From positions 31,186,001 to 31,250,000 of the forward strand of contig JBITNC010000001.1 in NCBI GenBank assembly GCA_050084985.1: 64,000 bases of DNA, in the 5' to 3' direction. The stretch comes from Nageia nagi. Lineage: Eukaryota > Pinophyta. Numbering within the stretch: the first letter of the stretch is position 1; each line of letters begins with the position of its first letter. Under the pieces are notes generated by a model. The model saw only the letters and a list, made by a program, of their open reading frames with translations, was not told the origin of the DNA and ran no database searches. Positions 23,075 to 34,004 of this stretch are shown here, in pieces. Both the position numbers and the translations under genes were made by a program.

Positions 23075-25490
23075 ATGCCTCCACGTAGATGCTCCATTGG
23101 ACGTTCTCGACCTATCCGGGAAGAGGTAGGGTTTTGAAATAACTTTCTTCTCTACTTTTTGTTTATAATTTGTAATTTAACCATTTAATTTCAAAATTGA
23201 AATTGTGAATGACATTTAAAAGTCATTTTAATTATTTTTATCAGATAAATTTTGTAAATCATGCTTTTATTTATATTTTTTATGAAATTTTTTATAATTC
23301 GACCTTGGTCATCGACCTAGGCTGAATGGATGATAGAGTCGCCTGTGTTTGGAATGCGAACACCAATGACTGAGTCTTACCTATTAGAAATGCCAACATT
23401 TTATTATGAAATGCCATTTTGTTTTTGAGCTGAACCTTTTTAACATTATATAGGTTCGAGATGTCTTTGAGCCTCGAGGTAGATATCCCTCGATTCTACA
23501 GGAGGGTAGAGGTCTTCTAGTTCCAGCCAATCATACCTTTTTTAGGTCCATTGGTTTTGGAGTGGGTCCACACATGGGTCACATTCATTGGGAGTATCCT
23601 TTATTGGTTGCATTGTTAGATAGATGGGACATAGTGACATGTACTTTTCATCTTTCGATAGGGGAGATGACTATCACAGTGGAGGATATACATAGATTGT
23701 ATAGACTCCCTATTCATGGATAGAGGATTTTGCCTGTGGTGGATAGAACAAGAGCTTTACCCGCTATTTCTTATTTGTATGGGGCCGCCTGGGTTGATAC
23801 TATTGTTTCTAAGATTATCTCAGGTGGCATCCGATATTACCAGTATTGGATGGAGGATTAGCAGGGGATGATCCATTTTTCATACTTGATGGGTTTAGTA
23901 CAGTGTTATGCTCTCCCTGATACTGGCAGTGGAAGGTTTCCATGGTCATTGTTGCCCATTATTATGGATATGATGTAGCATGGTATAGTGTATGCTTGGG
24001 CACCCACATTGTTAGCTTAGATTTATAGGGAGCTATTCTTTTATTCTCAGGGGTATAGGGCCTTTTTATCAGTTACTATCACCTTACAGGCATGGGCTTA
24101 TGAGCATATAGCTGTGGCTCACCCTCTAGGATTACCGATATCGGGGTTTGGTAGTCACTTGGATTACAAGGCTAGCATAGTCTGATGGTGTGATGATTTT
24201 TATATTCACCCATCGGATGGAGTTCATCGAGATGTGAGCTATTATCACCACATACTTAGTCACTTGATTCCAAATTAGGTGAGATTCAGACCTTACCATT
24301 TGTATCCCATCTGGGGAGAGCTTGCAGTTGAGCTTATTGGTATTCAATAGCCACATGTTTTGAGTGGTTATCAAGCCAATTTTTTGGAGTATTTTCATTT
24401 TGAGAGAGTGCACCATCAGTTCAACCTAGTTCAGGATGTACTTGCCCCATCAGTGCCATATCAGCATGAGGGCACTATCTTAGTAGATAGTGTACAGCCA
24501 TTACTTTATGTAGAGCCTGATCCTAGTTAGGAGGAGGGATCATTAGAGGATGATACTGGGGAGGATGACATCAGGGTGTCTAAGGCATTCAGGGCCTGGT
24601 TGGAGGATGGAGATGATGGCCTAGAGGGTGGATTGGAGGGTCGATGCATTCATCAGCACGTTGATGTTATTGAGGAGTTGGGTGCGATAGCAAGAGGGGG
24701 AGAGGTAGGCAAGGAGCCTACAGGATCAGAGGCTATGGGAGAGGAGGCTACCAATGAGGAGGTTATGGTAGATGCTCCTAAGGAGTTAACTCCTGAGGAG
24801 GAGGCTACAGGTGTAGGTGAGGAGGGACTTACCACAAAGGTTGCTTGTAGAGTCGAGGAGGCTCCTACTACACAGGTTCCTAGCATTGATACTTTGCTAG
24901 GAGATATTTATGAGCTAAGATACCAGTTGGCACAGGCCCACTCATGCATGTATAGGTATAGGGCTGAGCAAGATAGATATAGACAAGAGAGAGATGAGGC
25001 TCGTTCCTCTTTATAGGGAGCTAGGCTCATCAGTTAGGAGCAATATCTACTTCCGGGGGTGGTCCTTTAGTTTTTAGTCATGGCATTTGTTAGCAACAAG
25101 ATTTTTATAGTGGTATAGTACAAACATGGCTGATAGGTGTTTCAGATTTTACTCCTAGGGCTCACTATCCTATACCTCCAGATAGTTATATGCCTATAGA
25201 TATCTTAACGTATTAGATAGGTAACAGCGCATAGGGCATAGTTGGATCTCCAGGTAGGACTCAGAGGTCCCAAGGTTTTCCTAGCAGGAGTGGTACACCT
25301 TGGGCATCTCCCTTAGGTGCTATTAGTTCATCCGAGTTATGAGAAGCTTAGCATCTAGGTAGTCCTACAGGATCTGTAGGCACTACTCCTCTAGGTCAGT
25401 TACCGGAGAGACTAGTAGATGATGGAGGCGATCGAGTAGTCCTAGCAGATAAGGCAGTGGTTGGGGTAGTCCTTGAGGATACCCTTTTTT
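23075..25490 (+). pseudogene. Plant mobile domain (PMD) gene carried antisense by the level 2 element
   Basis: Exon 1 is 23075-23125 (MPPRRCSIGRSRPIREE), intron 23126-23453, and exon 2 starts 23454 (VRDVFEPRGRYPSILQEGR). PMD hallmarks: GEMTITVEDIHRLYRLPIHG near 23665-23720, PTLLA...FFYSQGYRAF and LQAWAYEHIAVAHPLG near 24090-24130. The region from 24576 is acidic, then comes a Pro/Ser-rich tail. The frame is lost near 25020-25150 and a shifted frame continues to about 25490. About eight in-frame TAG stops and one TGA occur in exon 2. PMD proteins act in the nucleus of plants, and transposon-borne copies are known. It is convergent with the element's own genes. Now a pseudogene. Confidence 0.87.
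23126..23453 (+). other. Intron of the level 2 PMD gene
   Basis: 328 bp, GAAGAG|GTAGGG donor and TATATAG|GTTCGAG acceptor, phase 0. It matches the intron at 1153-1469 in position and donor sequence. It contains a few CACCG-type short repeats near 23303-23390. Confidence 0.82.
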
Positions 25491-26021
25491 ATGATTTTTT
25501 TTTTTATATGCTCATGAGGTTATTGGAACCTTGTAGTTTTATTGTATGATTCATGATGTTATGATGACCTTTTGATGGACTATTATGATGTATTTATAGA
25601 TAGATAGATCTTTTATATTTATGGTACTTGTATGATTCTTGATGCATGAGCTTTCATTTTATACATAGATTTATGATAAAACAAGTATGATGTGATGTTA
25701 TGTAGATCATGATTGTCTTTTAATTACTTGATGATGAATATATGTTAATGATAGATGTAATTTTCAAAATGTATGATGCATAGATATAATTGTGGAATGT
25801 ATGATGTATAATGATAAAATATATAACATATATCAACAAATTAGTTTGATGATGTTACTAATATCAAAACTAAGTTAATAATAAGTATGATTATAGTTGC
25901 TATAAATAATAAATCTAATATATAATTTTAATAAGTTAAGTTATTTAAGGACATATTTTTAATATATTTTTGCGGAATCAGATGCATCATCTTCCGTACT
26001 TGGCAATTTTACAATAAACTT

Positions 26022-26293
26022 CTTGACATGACAAACCAATGACTTATGGATGTATATGAACATTAACTTTATCTTGGTTAGGGGAAAAATAAATAATCAT
26101 TCTTATCCTTTCCAAAGAAAAGCAATTTTAATAATGTTCAAAGGTAATAGATAATAGTAAAAATGGCTTGGCATGACACACTAGTGACTTATGGATGCAT
26201 ATGAACATTAACTTTATCTTGTTCAGGGGAACAATAAATAATCATTCTTATCCTTTCCAAAGAAAAGCAATTTTAATAATGTTCAAAGGTAAT
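26022..26293. repeat. Two-copy direct duplication, 127-bp units 145 bp apart
   Basis: Copies at 26022-26148 and 26167-26293 share ATGAACATTAACTTTATCTT and ATCATTCTTATCCTTTCCAA blocks and differ at only a few positions. Confidence 0.9.
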
Positions 26294-26655
26294 GATATTC
26301 TCAAAAGGAATGGGTTTAACAAAATGACACACATGATTTTAAACATAAACAAATTACAAACTATGACAAAGGATTAGGTAATTTCAGATTAATGACCAAG
26401 TTATTATAACATCTACCTTATCTTTCTTTATCTCTAGATTTAACAACCTAAGATGATATCAAACAATATTGTTATATGTTGATAAAAAATCTATAAACTC
26501 CAGTGTGTGTAGTGAGATTCATTTCCCTTCTTAGATTATTTGAGATGAAATATCTTAGAGACATTAATAAGCTAGTCTATCGTATGAAACGTATAGAGGT
26601 CCATAGGAAAGAAGGTCGCTAACCAAAATGGACATATCACCACTCGTAAGGTATG

Positions 26656-26758
26656 CCTCATTGCCAGATAGGCATCCATAGCCCCGATGAGGATTAACCC
26701 CTTGATCCCACTACAACCTTGCTCTACTGCCAGTTAGGCGTCCATAGCCCCGGTAGAG
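26656..26758. ncRNA. Pair of 37-nt hairpins with compensatory stems
   Basis: Hairpin 1 (26656-26692) has outer stem CCTCAT/ATGAGG; hairpin 2 (26722-26758) has CTCTAC/GTAGAG. Both have an inner TGCC-AGNTA-GGC stem-loop and the shared segment TCCATAGCCCC. They are 66 bp apart. The outer stems differ in sequence but still pair, suggesting selection on structure. Which strand is transcribed and what it does are unknown; a DNA-level role is equally possible. Confidence 0.4.
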
Positions 26759-27299
26759 GATATTGTAATCACCCAAGAATCATTGATATAATGTAGCAAT
26801 TTTTTTTTATCATCTCCTTTTTTTTTTTTTAACTATTAAATGATTCTTGGGTTTGAGATGAAGCGAATAATAGGATAGACACATAACTTTCACTCTTAAT
26901 GTCTCTTAGAATGATTTCATTCAAATTCTCTTAGAAATTTTTAATGTCGTAAGTGTTTGGAGTTTATGGATTTTCCTTCAAACATAGAATTTATGTTTTT
27001 CTATCATCTATGGTATATCATTTCTTTATAAAAGAAAAGATAAAGTGAATGTAGTGATAACAAGGAGATTATTCTAAAATGACCTTTTCACACATTACAT
27101 GTTTACTGGATAATCACTTTTACAATGACATGCAACATATATTTACATCATACAAGGGTAGGGCACCCAATTGCAAAGTGACATCTAGATGTTTCCATCT
27201 AGGTAGATTTTATAATTTTATAATTTTTGTGTTTTATAGTTTTCAATTTTTTAGGATTTTATCATTTTTTCTAGGGAATCTATTCATGACGTGTTCAAA

Positions 27300-28417
27300 T
27301 CAAGTTTGTACTGCATCAAGATTAAATGAACAATGTGTTGAACTAAACAAAAAACTAAAATCTAATACCACTTGATTATGATAGATTTTTGGAATACAAT
27401 AATCTAAGTGTTTGAATGTTACGGTTTGTGTGATAGAGATGATTTGTTCTCGATGTTTTAATGTCAGGTTGTGAGTACAATCGACTATTATTTTGGGCTT
27501 TTCTATAGGCCACAGAAGATAGAAATATATCATTAAATCATATTCTAAGTTAGGAGAACACCATAACTCAAATGCGTTGATACAAACAATAACTTGATAT
27601 CCATTTATTTTGACATCCCAATCGTAAGATTCACATGCATCATAGAACGTCAAGGCCATTTTTTGTTGTATTTCAAGAGGCATGGAAAAGATATTTGAAT
27701 ACAAAGGAGTAGGAATGTTATGAATAACTTTCATAAAGAGATCTTTGTCATACCTACTTTCGAACCCTGAAAGATAACTTCCATTATTCCGTAATCTATG
27801 TCCTTTTGATAGTTATTCGATAATCTCATTTCTAACCCTTATTTGATTCATCGTTGTAAGTTTGGCAATACGACAAGCTTGCCTTTTCTCCAATCTTCGT
27901 TTCCAAATTGTATGTCACATTTGCATGCAAGAAAATCTATGAGTTTGCCTATATTGTTGTTGTAACATTCTAGGAGGAAAAGCCACAAAAGTATTTGAAA
28001 AATCATAAATTACCCTTTGATGAGGTAAATAATGTAAAAGTTCATCCATCCATTCTAGGCTTTTGGTTAATTGTTTAACGTATTTTAGCCTAGCTAAAAG
28101 GAGTGAATACTCAGTTAATTAGCAATTATGACGATTCTCGGTATTCCATAAGGCCATTGTAGGCAGAAAGCTGTTATTTCTTATGATATTCTCTCCATAT
28201 GGGTGAAATAGATTTGTGGATCTAAAATAATGCTTAATTCGTATCCACAAAAAGTGACTTCCCAACCATAAATAGTAAATCGTAAATAATTTAAGAGATT
28301 AAAATCAAATCCATGTTTTAAATATGTTAATGCTAAATCACCTGGATATCTTGGTGGTGAAAATCGTACTTATGGTGGCATTATGCTACCTTCAGCAGAT
28401 TCCTTTGCCAGATTCAT
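27300..28417 (-). pseudogene. Unrecognised sense ORF downstream of integrase in level 2
   Basis: Minus-strand reading from Met at 28417 (MNLAKESAEGSIMPP, stop, VRFSPPRYPGDLALTYLKHG) to the TGA/TAA region at 27300. It has scattered stops and at least one frame change between about 28417 and 27734. The best part is 27734-27300 (MKVIHNIPTPLYSNIF, FYDACESYDWDVKINGYQVI). It follows integrase in the same orientation, about where plant gypsy elements keep extra 3' ORFs. There is no zinc, coiled-coil, membrane or catalytic motif that I recognise, though Tyr/Phe content is high. It is not envelope-like. Function unknown. Confidence 0.5.
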
Positions 28418-28469
28418 CTTTTCTATTTTAATCATTAACATTTGACAAATATCAATACTTTTATTTATT

Positions 28470-29704
28470 TATAAATTTAACAATAAAAATGAAAGAAAAC
28501 TAATGTACATTTTTTTTTAATGTATAGAAGGGTCGAAGATGCATGATATTTATAGGTTCATGCTCTTCATTTCCTTTTAAATCTGATAAATGGTAAGTTC
28601 CTTTACCAAATTTTTTCTTAATGATATATGGTCCTAACCAATTTGGAGCAAACTTATCTCTAAGCTATCATTCTATTCATGAAGTTTGTTGATTTTCTTT
28701 TAAAACCAAATCACCTATTTTGAACTCACAAATTAGAGCCCTTTTATCAAAAGCTCATTTTATCCTCTTCTGATAAACACGCATATGCTCTAAAGAATTA
28801 ATACATTTTTCATCTAAAAGCAATAACTGATCTAAGTGAGTCTATCTTGCTTCCTCGTCAGAGTTTTGCTCACTTAGATTTACTCTAAGGGATGGTATCT
28901 CAAGTTCTATGGGTAGGATGGCTTCTGTTCCATACACTAAAGAGAATGGTGTTGCCCCAATAGGACTGCGTACATTGGTATGATAAACCCATAAGGCTTT
29001 TGGTATTTGTATATGCCAATCTCTATGAGAATCATTTACTATTTTTGCTAAGATGTTTCGAATAGTTTTATTAGTAGCCTTTGCCTATCCATTGCCTAAT
29101 GGATAATATGGAGTGGAAAAACTTTGTTTAATTTTATACTTATCACATATTTGTTTTACATCCTTGTTTTTAAAATTCTTTCCATTATCTGTAATTAATT
29201 GGTTCGGTATGCTGAATCTACATATAATGTAATTTTCTATAAATTCAGCAATTCGTGAACTAGTGGTGGAAGTCATGGGAATAGCCTCTACCCATTTGGT
29301 AAAATATTCAGTTGCTATAATGATGAACTTGTGTCCACCAGAAGATGTAGGTGTAATTTGTCCTATTAAATCTAATGCCCATTTAGAGAATGGGCAAAGT
29401 GATTGTATAGGATGTAGTTCTTGAGATGGTTGTGAAAATAAATGAGCGTATTGTTGACATTTAAAACATTTTTTAACATATTCACAACAATCCTTTTCCA
29501 TAGTTGGCCAATAATACCCCATTCGTATTAATCATTTTACAATCGCAACACCATTAAAATGTTCTCCGCATGTTCCATCATGGCGAAGGATATAGCTTTT
29601 TTAATATCATTCCATTCAAGACATCTGAGTAAAATACCATTGAAATTTCATCGATGCAAGATATCCCCTATCAAACAATATTTAGTTGCTTTAATTTTAA
29701 AAGC
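28470..29704 (-). pseudogene. Level 2 integrase
   Basis: Zinc-binding HHCC region near 29560-29440 (HDGTCGEHFNG, then CFKCQQYA). Catalytic core: FSKWALDLIGQITP, ATEYFTKWVEAIP, LITDNGKNFKN near 29160 and the region after FSTPYYPLGNG (a stop follows). The C-terminal part has VYGTEAILPIELEIPS, KVGDLVLKENQQTSW, GPYIIKKKFGKGTYHL and INIMHLRPFYT near 28535. The first Asp (LDLIG) and second Asp (TDNG) are visible. There is no chromodomain, as usual for Tat-type elements. Confidence 0.85.
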
Positions 29705-30290
29705 TCATCGTGATGATTTATTAAGGTTTGCGGAAAGAGTTCCAAATTTTAAAAAATCTGTCAATTCTTTGTACCAATTATCTTTATCAGTTACATCAAT
29801 ATTTAATACACTTTTTTCTTCATCTTCCTGTTGTAATGATGATTGAGACAGTTGAATTATTTCAACTTGAATTGAAGAATTTTTAGGATCTTCTGGGATA
29901 AGAGATCCAATAGAAGCCATAGCATCTGCAAATCTATTAGATGATCTTGGTGCCACTTCTATACTAAATTGGTTAAGAAATTTTAATAATTCCTCAACTA
30001 ATGCTTTATACCTTTGAAGTAAAGGTTCTTTACATTGATAGATTCCTTTCACTTGATTTACGATGAGTAAAGAATCTCCAATAATCTTAATTCTTTTAAG
30101 TTTTAATTTAATAGCAATTTTTAATGCTAATATCAAAGCTTCATATTCCGCATTATTATTAGTACAAGGAAATTTTAGTTTAAATGAATATGATATAGGG
30201 ATCCCTTGCGGTGTTATAAATACAACACCTGCTCCACCACCTTGTTCACATCGAGAACCATCAAAGTGTATTGTCATATCCCAATCGTCT
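29705..30290 (-). pseudogene. Level 2 second RNase H, archaeal-type
   Basis: Open for 190 codons: IHFDGSRCEQGGGAGVVF, TNNNAEYEALILALKIAI, IIGDSLLIVNQVKG and NRFADAMASIGSL. The four acidic residues expected for RNase H (D, E, D, D) are all present. A second RNase H of this class after the normal one defines the Tat clade of plant Ty3/gypsy elements, where it is thought to take over RNA removal after the first has degenerated. Confidence 0.88.
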
Positions 30291-30297
30291 TCAGGTT

Positions 30298-30900
30298 CTA
30301 CAAGTATTTAATTTCATCTAATTGAAACACCCCATCATCGGGTAATTCAATGACAAGGGGTTTATTATCTTGCAATGGAGCATCAACGAGATAATCAGCA
30401 ATTACTTGTCCTTTTATTGACTTTTGTCCAATAAAATGTAAATCAAATTCAGTTAAGTGCATTATCCACTTTGCAATTCTTGAATTTTGATAGGTTTTAT
30501 TCATCATATATTTCAACGGATCCACTTTAGAGATGACATATGTTGTATGATTAAGCATATAATGTCAAAGTTTTTTAGTAGCAAAAATGACAGCAAGACA
30601 TAATTTTTCCAAATATATATACTTAATCTCGTAGCTCACAAGTGTTCTACTCAGATAATATATAGCTTGTTCTTTATTGTGTTCATTCTTTTGAGTAAGC
30701 ATTGTTCCTAAAGCATTTTCAGTAGCAGAAATATATAACAAAAAGGGTACATCTTTTCTTGGTGGACTTAAGACAGGAGGAGATAATAAATATCTTTTAA
30801 TTTCATCAAATGCATCTTGTTGCTCTTTGCCCCAATGATATTCGATCCCCTTTTTTAATAATTTTGTAAATGGTTTACATTTATTAGAAAGTTGAGCTAT
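30298..30900 (-). pseudogene. Level 2 first RNase H (ancestral type, degenerate) and connection
   Basis: Continues from RT with PFLLYISATENALGTMLTQ, AIYYLSRTLVSYEIKY, then a stop, HTTYVISKVDPLKYMMNK, IAKWIMHLTEFDLHF and ADYLVDAP. The canonical first Asp (TDAS) is absent (YISATEN), as is usual in Tat-type elements with a second RNase H. Confidence 0.8.
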
Positions 30901-31700
30901 AAACCTTCTAATGGCTTGTAACTTGCCCTGTAAACTTTGTAATTGTTTTAGATTTGCAAGAGGTGGCATGTCTACTACTGCCTTCAGTTTACTAGGATCT
31001 ATTTCAATTCCTCGTTGGGACACAATAAATCCTAATAATTTTCCTGAAGTTACACCAAAAACACATTTTTTTGGATTTAATCTTACTTTATGTTCTAATA
31101 ATCTATCTAAGACTTTAATTTGGTCTTTTCCATGATCTACTTGATATTTATATCTAACCAACAAATCATTGACATAATCTTCTACTATGTCGTGCATATA
31201 ATCATGGAATATATAAGTCATAGCCCTTTGATAAGTTGCCTCGGCATTTTTTAATCCAAAAGGCATAACTTTATAACAAAAGGTACCCCAAGGAGTTATA
31301 AAAGCCATTTTATGTTGATCTTCAGTAGCTATTTTTATTTGATTATAACTAGAAAACCCATCCATTAATGACAACATATCATGTCCTACTGTCGAATCTA
31401 CTAAACTATCAATGCTATATAGAGGGAAATCATCCTTAGGACAAGCTTTGTTAAGATCACAAAAAACCTATGCATATTCTTATTTTTCCACTTGGTTTTT
31501 TCACAGGTACCATATTAGATATCCAATTTGAATAATCTATAGGTTGTATAAATTTAGCTTCTAATAATTTTTGAAGTTCTTTTACCATTAATGCTATAGT
31601 AGGATGCATTTTACATATTTTTTGTTTAACAGGTTTAGCATCAGACTTTAATGATAAATTATGTACTACTAATTTAGGATCTATTCCAGGCATGTCTGGA
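30900..31700 (-). pseudogene. Level 2 reverse transcriptase
   Basis: Starts MPGIDPKLVVHNLSL, then FIQPIDYSNWISNMVPVKKP and RICIGFL, a frame break near 31450, then MLSLMDGFSSYNQI, AFITPWGTFCYKVMPFGLKN and DYVNDLLVRYK. The catalytic YVDD is YVND, so one metal-binding Asp is replaced by Asn (a G-to-A change), which would inactivate the enzyme. Domain order and sequence fit the Tat clade. Confidence 0.88.
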
Positions 31701-33100
31701 TAGGACCATGCAAATACCTTTTCTCATTCTTTTAATAAGGTTATAATTTCTTCTTGTTCATTTTTCGTGTGGTTTTCCCCTAATTGAATAATTTTAGGAT
31801 TTTGAGGATCATTACTAATATTTATTTCTAAGACTTTTTCAGTAAGCATATGCGACCCTTCTTCCAATTGATTTGGTACTGGTATCCAACTGTTGTCGTT
31901 AACACTATATTCTTCATCGTATTCTTGAGTTTGTTCATTCATGCATACTTGATTTTCATAGGAACCAATATGTGATCTACGTTTTTGAATTCATGTACTG
32001 AAGGATTGGATGATATAAGAGAAAAATCAGCAATTACTTCATCTGTAGAAGTATTGGCTATTATTTTGATTAAATTTTGATTTTCGTTAACTTCATCTAT
32101 TTGTTCATTATTTTGATCTTCAATATCATTATCTTTTATTGTAACCATATTTATCGATGGTATACCTGAATATGGAATGATTGATGATTTGGCATTTTTA
32201 TTTATTTTTTCTTGTATACCACTTGGTAAGCACGAATGATTCTAGGGTGGCTCAATATTACTAATAAAGAGCATTTTGACTCCTTCTAAGACATCCATTT
32301 CACTTAATTGTTCTTCTCTTATATTAATAATTTCTTGTACTATGGATTCTTTCTCTAAAATTTCTTCATTATAATCCAAATTCTCTTCTCCTAAATTTCC
32401 TAATTTAGCAAGATTTTTACATTTATTTTGATAACCTAATCCCCTTTTATCAGTGGGATCTTGGTATTGTAATTCAAATATTTCCCATGGACCCTATTCA
32501 TATCGACCCAATCCTCGTCCTTGCCAATTACATTTGTTGAAATAGTTTAAGACAAATGTTCTTGAACATGGCGATAAATATTTCATATCATTATTGAAAT
32601 TTCCTTCATATGTTTGATTAGATATTGTTGACACAGGATCTACTATCCCCACATAGATAAACATTGTCTAATTAGGTACTTCTCCTAAAGGTACTATTTG
32701 TCCAATTACACTAGGTGATTCGGATACTTTACCCACTTCTTGTGGTGAAGGTATATTAAATACCACATCATCTATGTCATATTCTCCCATCCCTAAATCC
32801 ATTAATTTAATTTTTATAGGATATACATTGGATGAGTCATTATTAGATGTAGTATTTACTTGTTTTGATGAAGAAGCTCCATATTTTTCGTCTAAAGTTT
32901 TAGCAACTTTTTCCCAAGTATCTTTATCTTGTATAACTATATCACTTTTTCCCTTTATGACTTTAGATGATTCATATTTTTGTTCATTAATATGGTTGAT
33001 AAATTAGGATATGGTAATGTCACTTTATTTGGATCAAAAAGTAAATTACAATGTGAATAAGGATCTGGATCTTTAAACACACAATGAAATTTATCTTTAT
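31700..33100 (-). pseudogene. Level 2 linker between protease and RT
   Basis: Acidic, Asn/Glu-rich minus-strand coding remains, for example QEYDEEYSVNDNSWIPVPNQ and DNDIEDQNNEQIDEVNEN, with several stops. A long, poorly conserved linker here is common in Tat-type elements. No domain recognised. Confidence 0.6.
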
Positions 33101-33140
33101 AGATGTATTTTAAACATCCATGATAAGTTTATGGAACACG

Positions 33141-33660
33141 TTACATTTCTCTAATCCATGGACATCCTAAAAGAATGTTGTATTGTATAATATTTCCTTC
33201 AATTATATGTAATAAAGTTTGAATAGTTTTAGCCCCTACTGTAATCGGAAGCACTATTGATCCCAAAGTTGAACACACTGCATCATTAAATGCCCTAATT
33301 TGTAAAGAAGGAGCTAGGATAAGTGAATCTAATAAATTCAAATTTTTGTATGTAGCATCTGAAATTATATTTATAGCTGAACCTTCATATATCAAAATTC
33401 TTTTAAATAATTTCCCATCTACTTTACCAATTATATGTAAAGGTGGATCAAGTCCACCTGATCCATCGTTATTTAATTTTTCTTATTCGTAGAAGGTGAT
33501 ACTAGGTTGTTGAGATATCCTCAAACTTTCAACTATTGAAATAAAATTATCAGGGTTACTAACATCCACTTGAATTTATTGTAGAATTTGATTCATAGCT
33601 TTCCTATAACTCTTAGACTGTTGTAATAATTCAAATAAGGTCATCTTAACTGGAGACATT
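33141..33660 (-). pseudogene. Level 2 aspartic protease
   Basis: Minus strand: GGLDPPLHIIGKVDGK, then RILIYEGSAINIISDATYK, TVGAKTIQTLLHIIEGN and YNILLGCPWIREM. The usual active site ILIDxGSAxN reads ILIYEGSAIN, so the catalytic Asp seems replaced by Tyr. The YNILLGCPWI block is a standard landmark of plant gypsy proteases. Confidence 0.8.
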
Positions 33661-34004
33661 TTTAATTATCGTTGAAGAGCACCTTTTATCGAAACCTTAG
33701 GTTGTTGTGGAGGAGGTATAAGTTGTATATTAATTGGGTTTGATATGGAATGATTTTTTCATGGATTATCCTATTTATTTTGATATTGTTGTGCTCTTGT
33801 AGCTATACCAATCATATGTATTGAATCATCTATAGTCCCTATAAATGGTATATCCTTATTATTCCATGTATAGTTCATTTGGTTTGGGATAATTGCCACA
33901 TTGTTAGCCTGATGTGAAGGTAAGGGGTTTTGATATATCCCTAAATTTTGATTCGAAGGTGCAATAGGATTATCCACATCTATTTTTCAACTATCTATCA
34001 AGTC

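Larger units (their letters stand above)
25491..27299. other. Intergenic region between convergent PMD gene and the element's 3' sense ORF
   Basis: AT-rich and noncoding. It contains a 127-bp direct duplication (26022-26148 and 26167-26293) and two 37-bp hairpins (26656-26692 and 26722-26758). It lies where both transcripts would end, so 3' processing signals are plausible but not shown. Confidence 0.6.

Noticed and set aside
24653-24886. Ser/Pro/Thr-rich minus-strand frame
   Set aside because: Antisense shadow of the acidic C-terminal region of the PMD gene.
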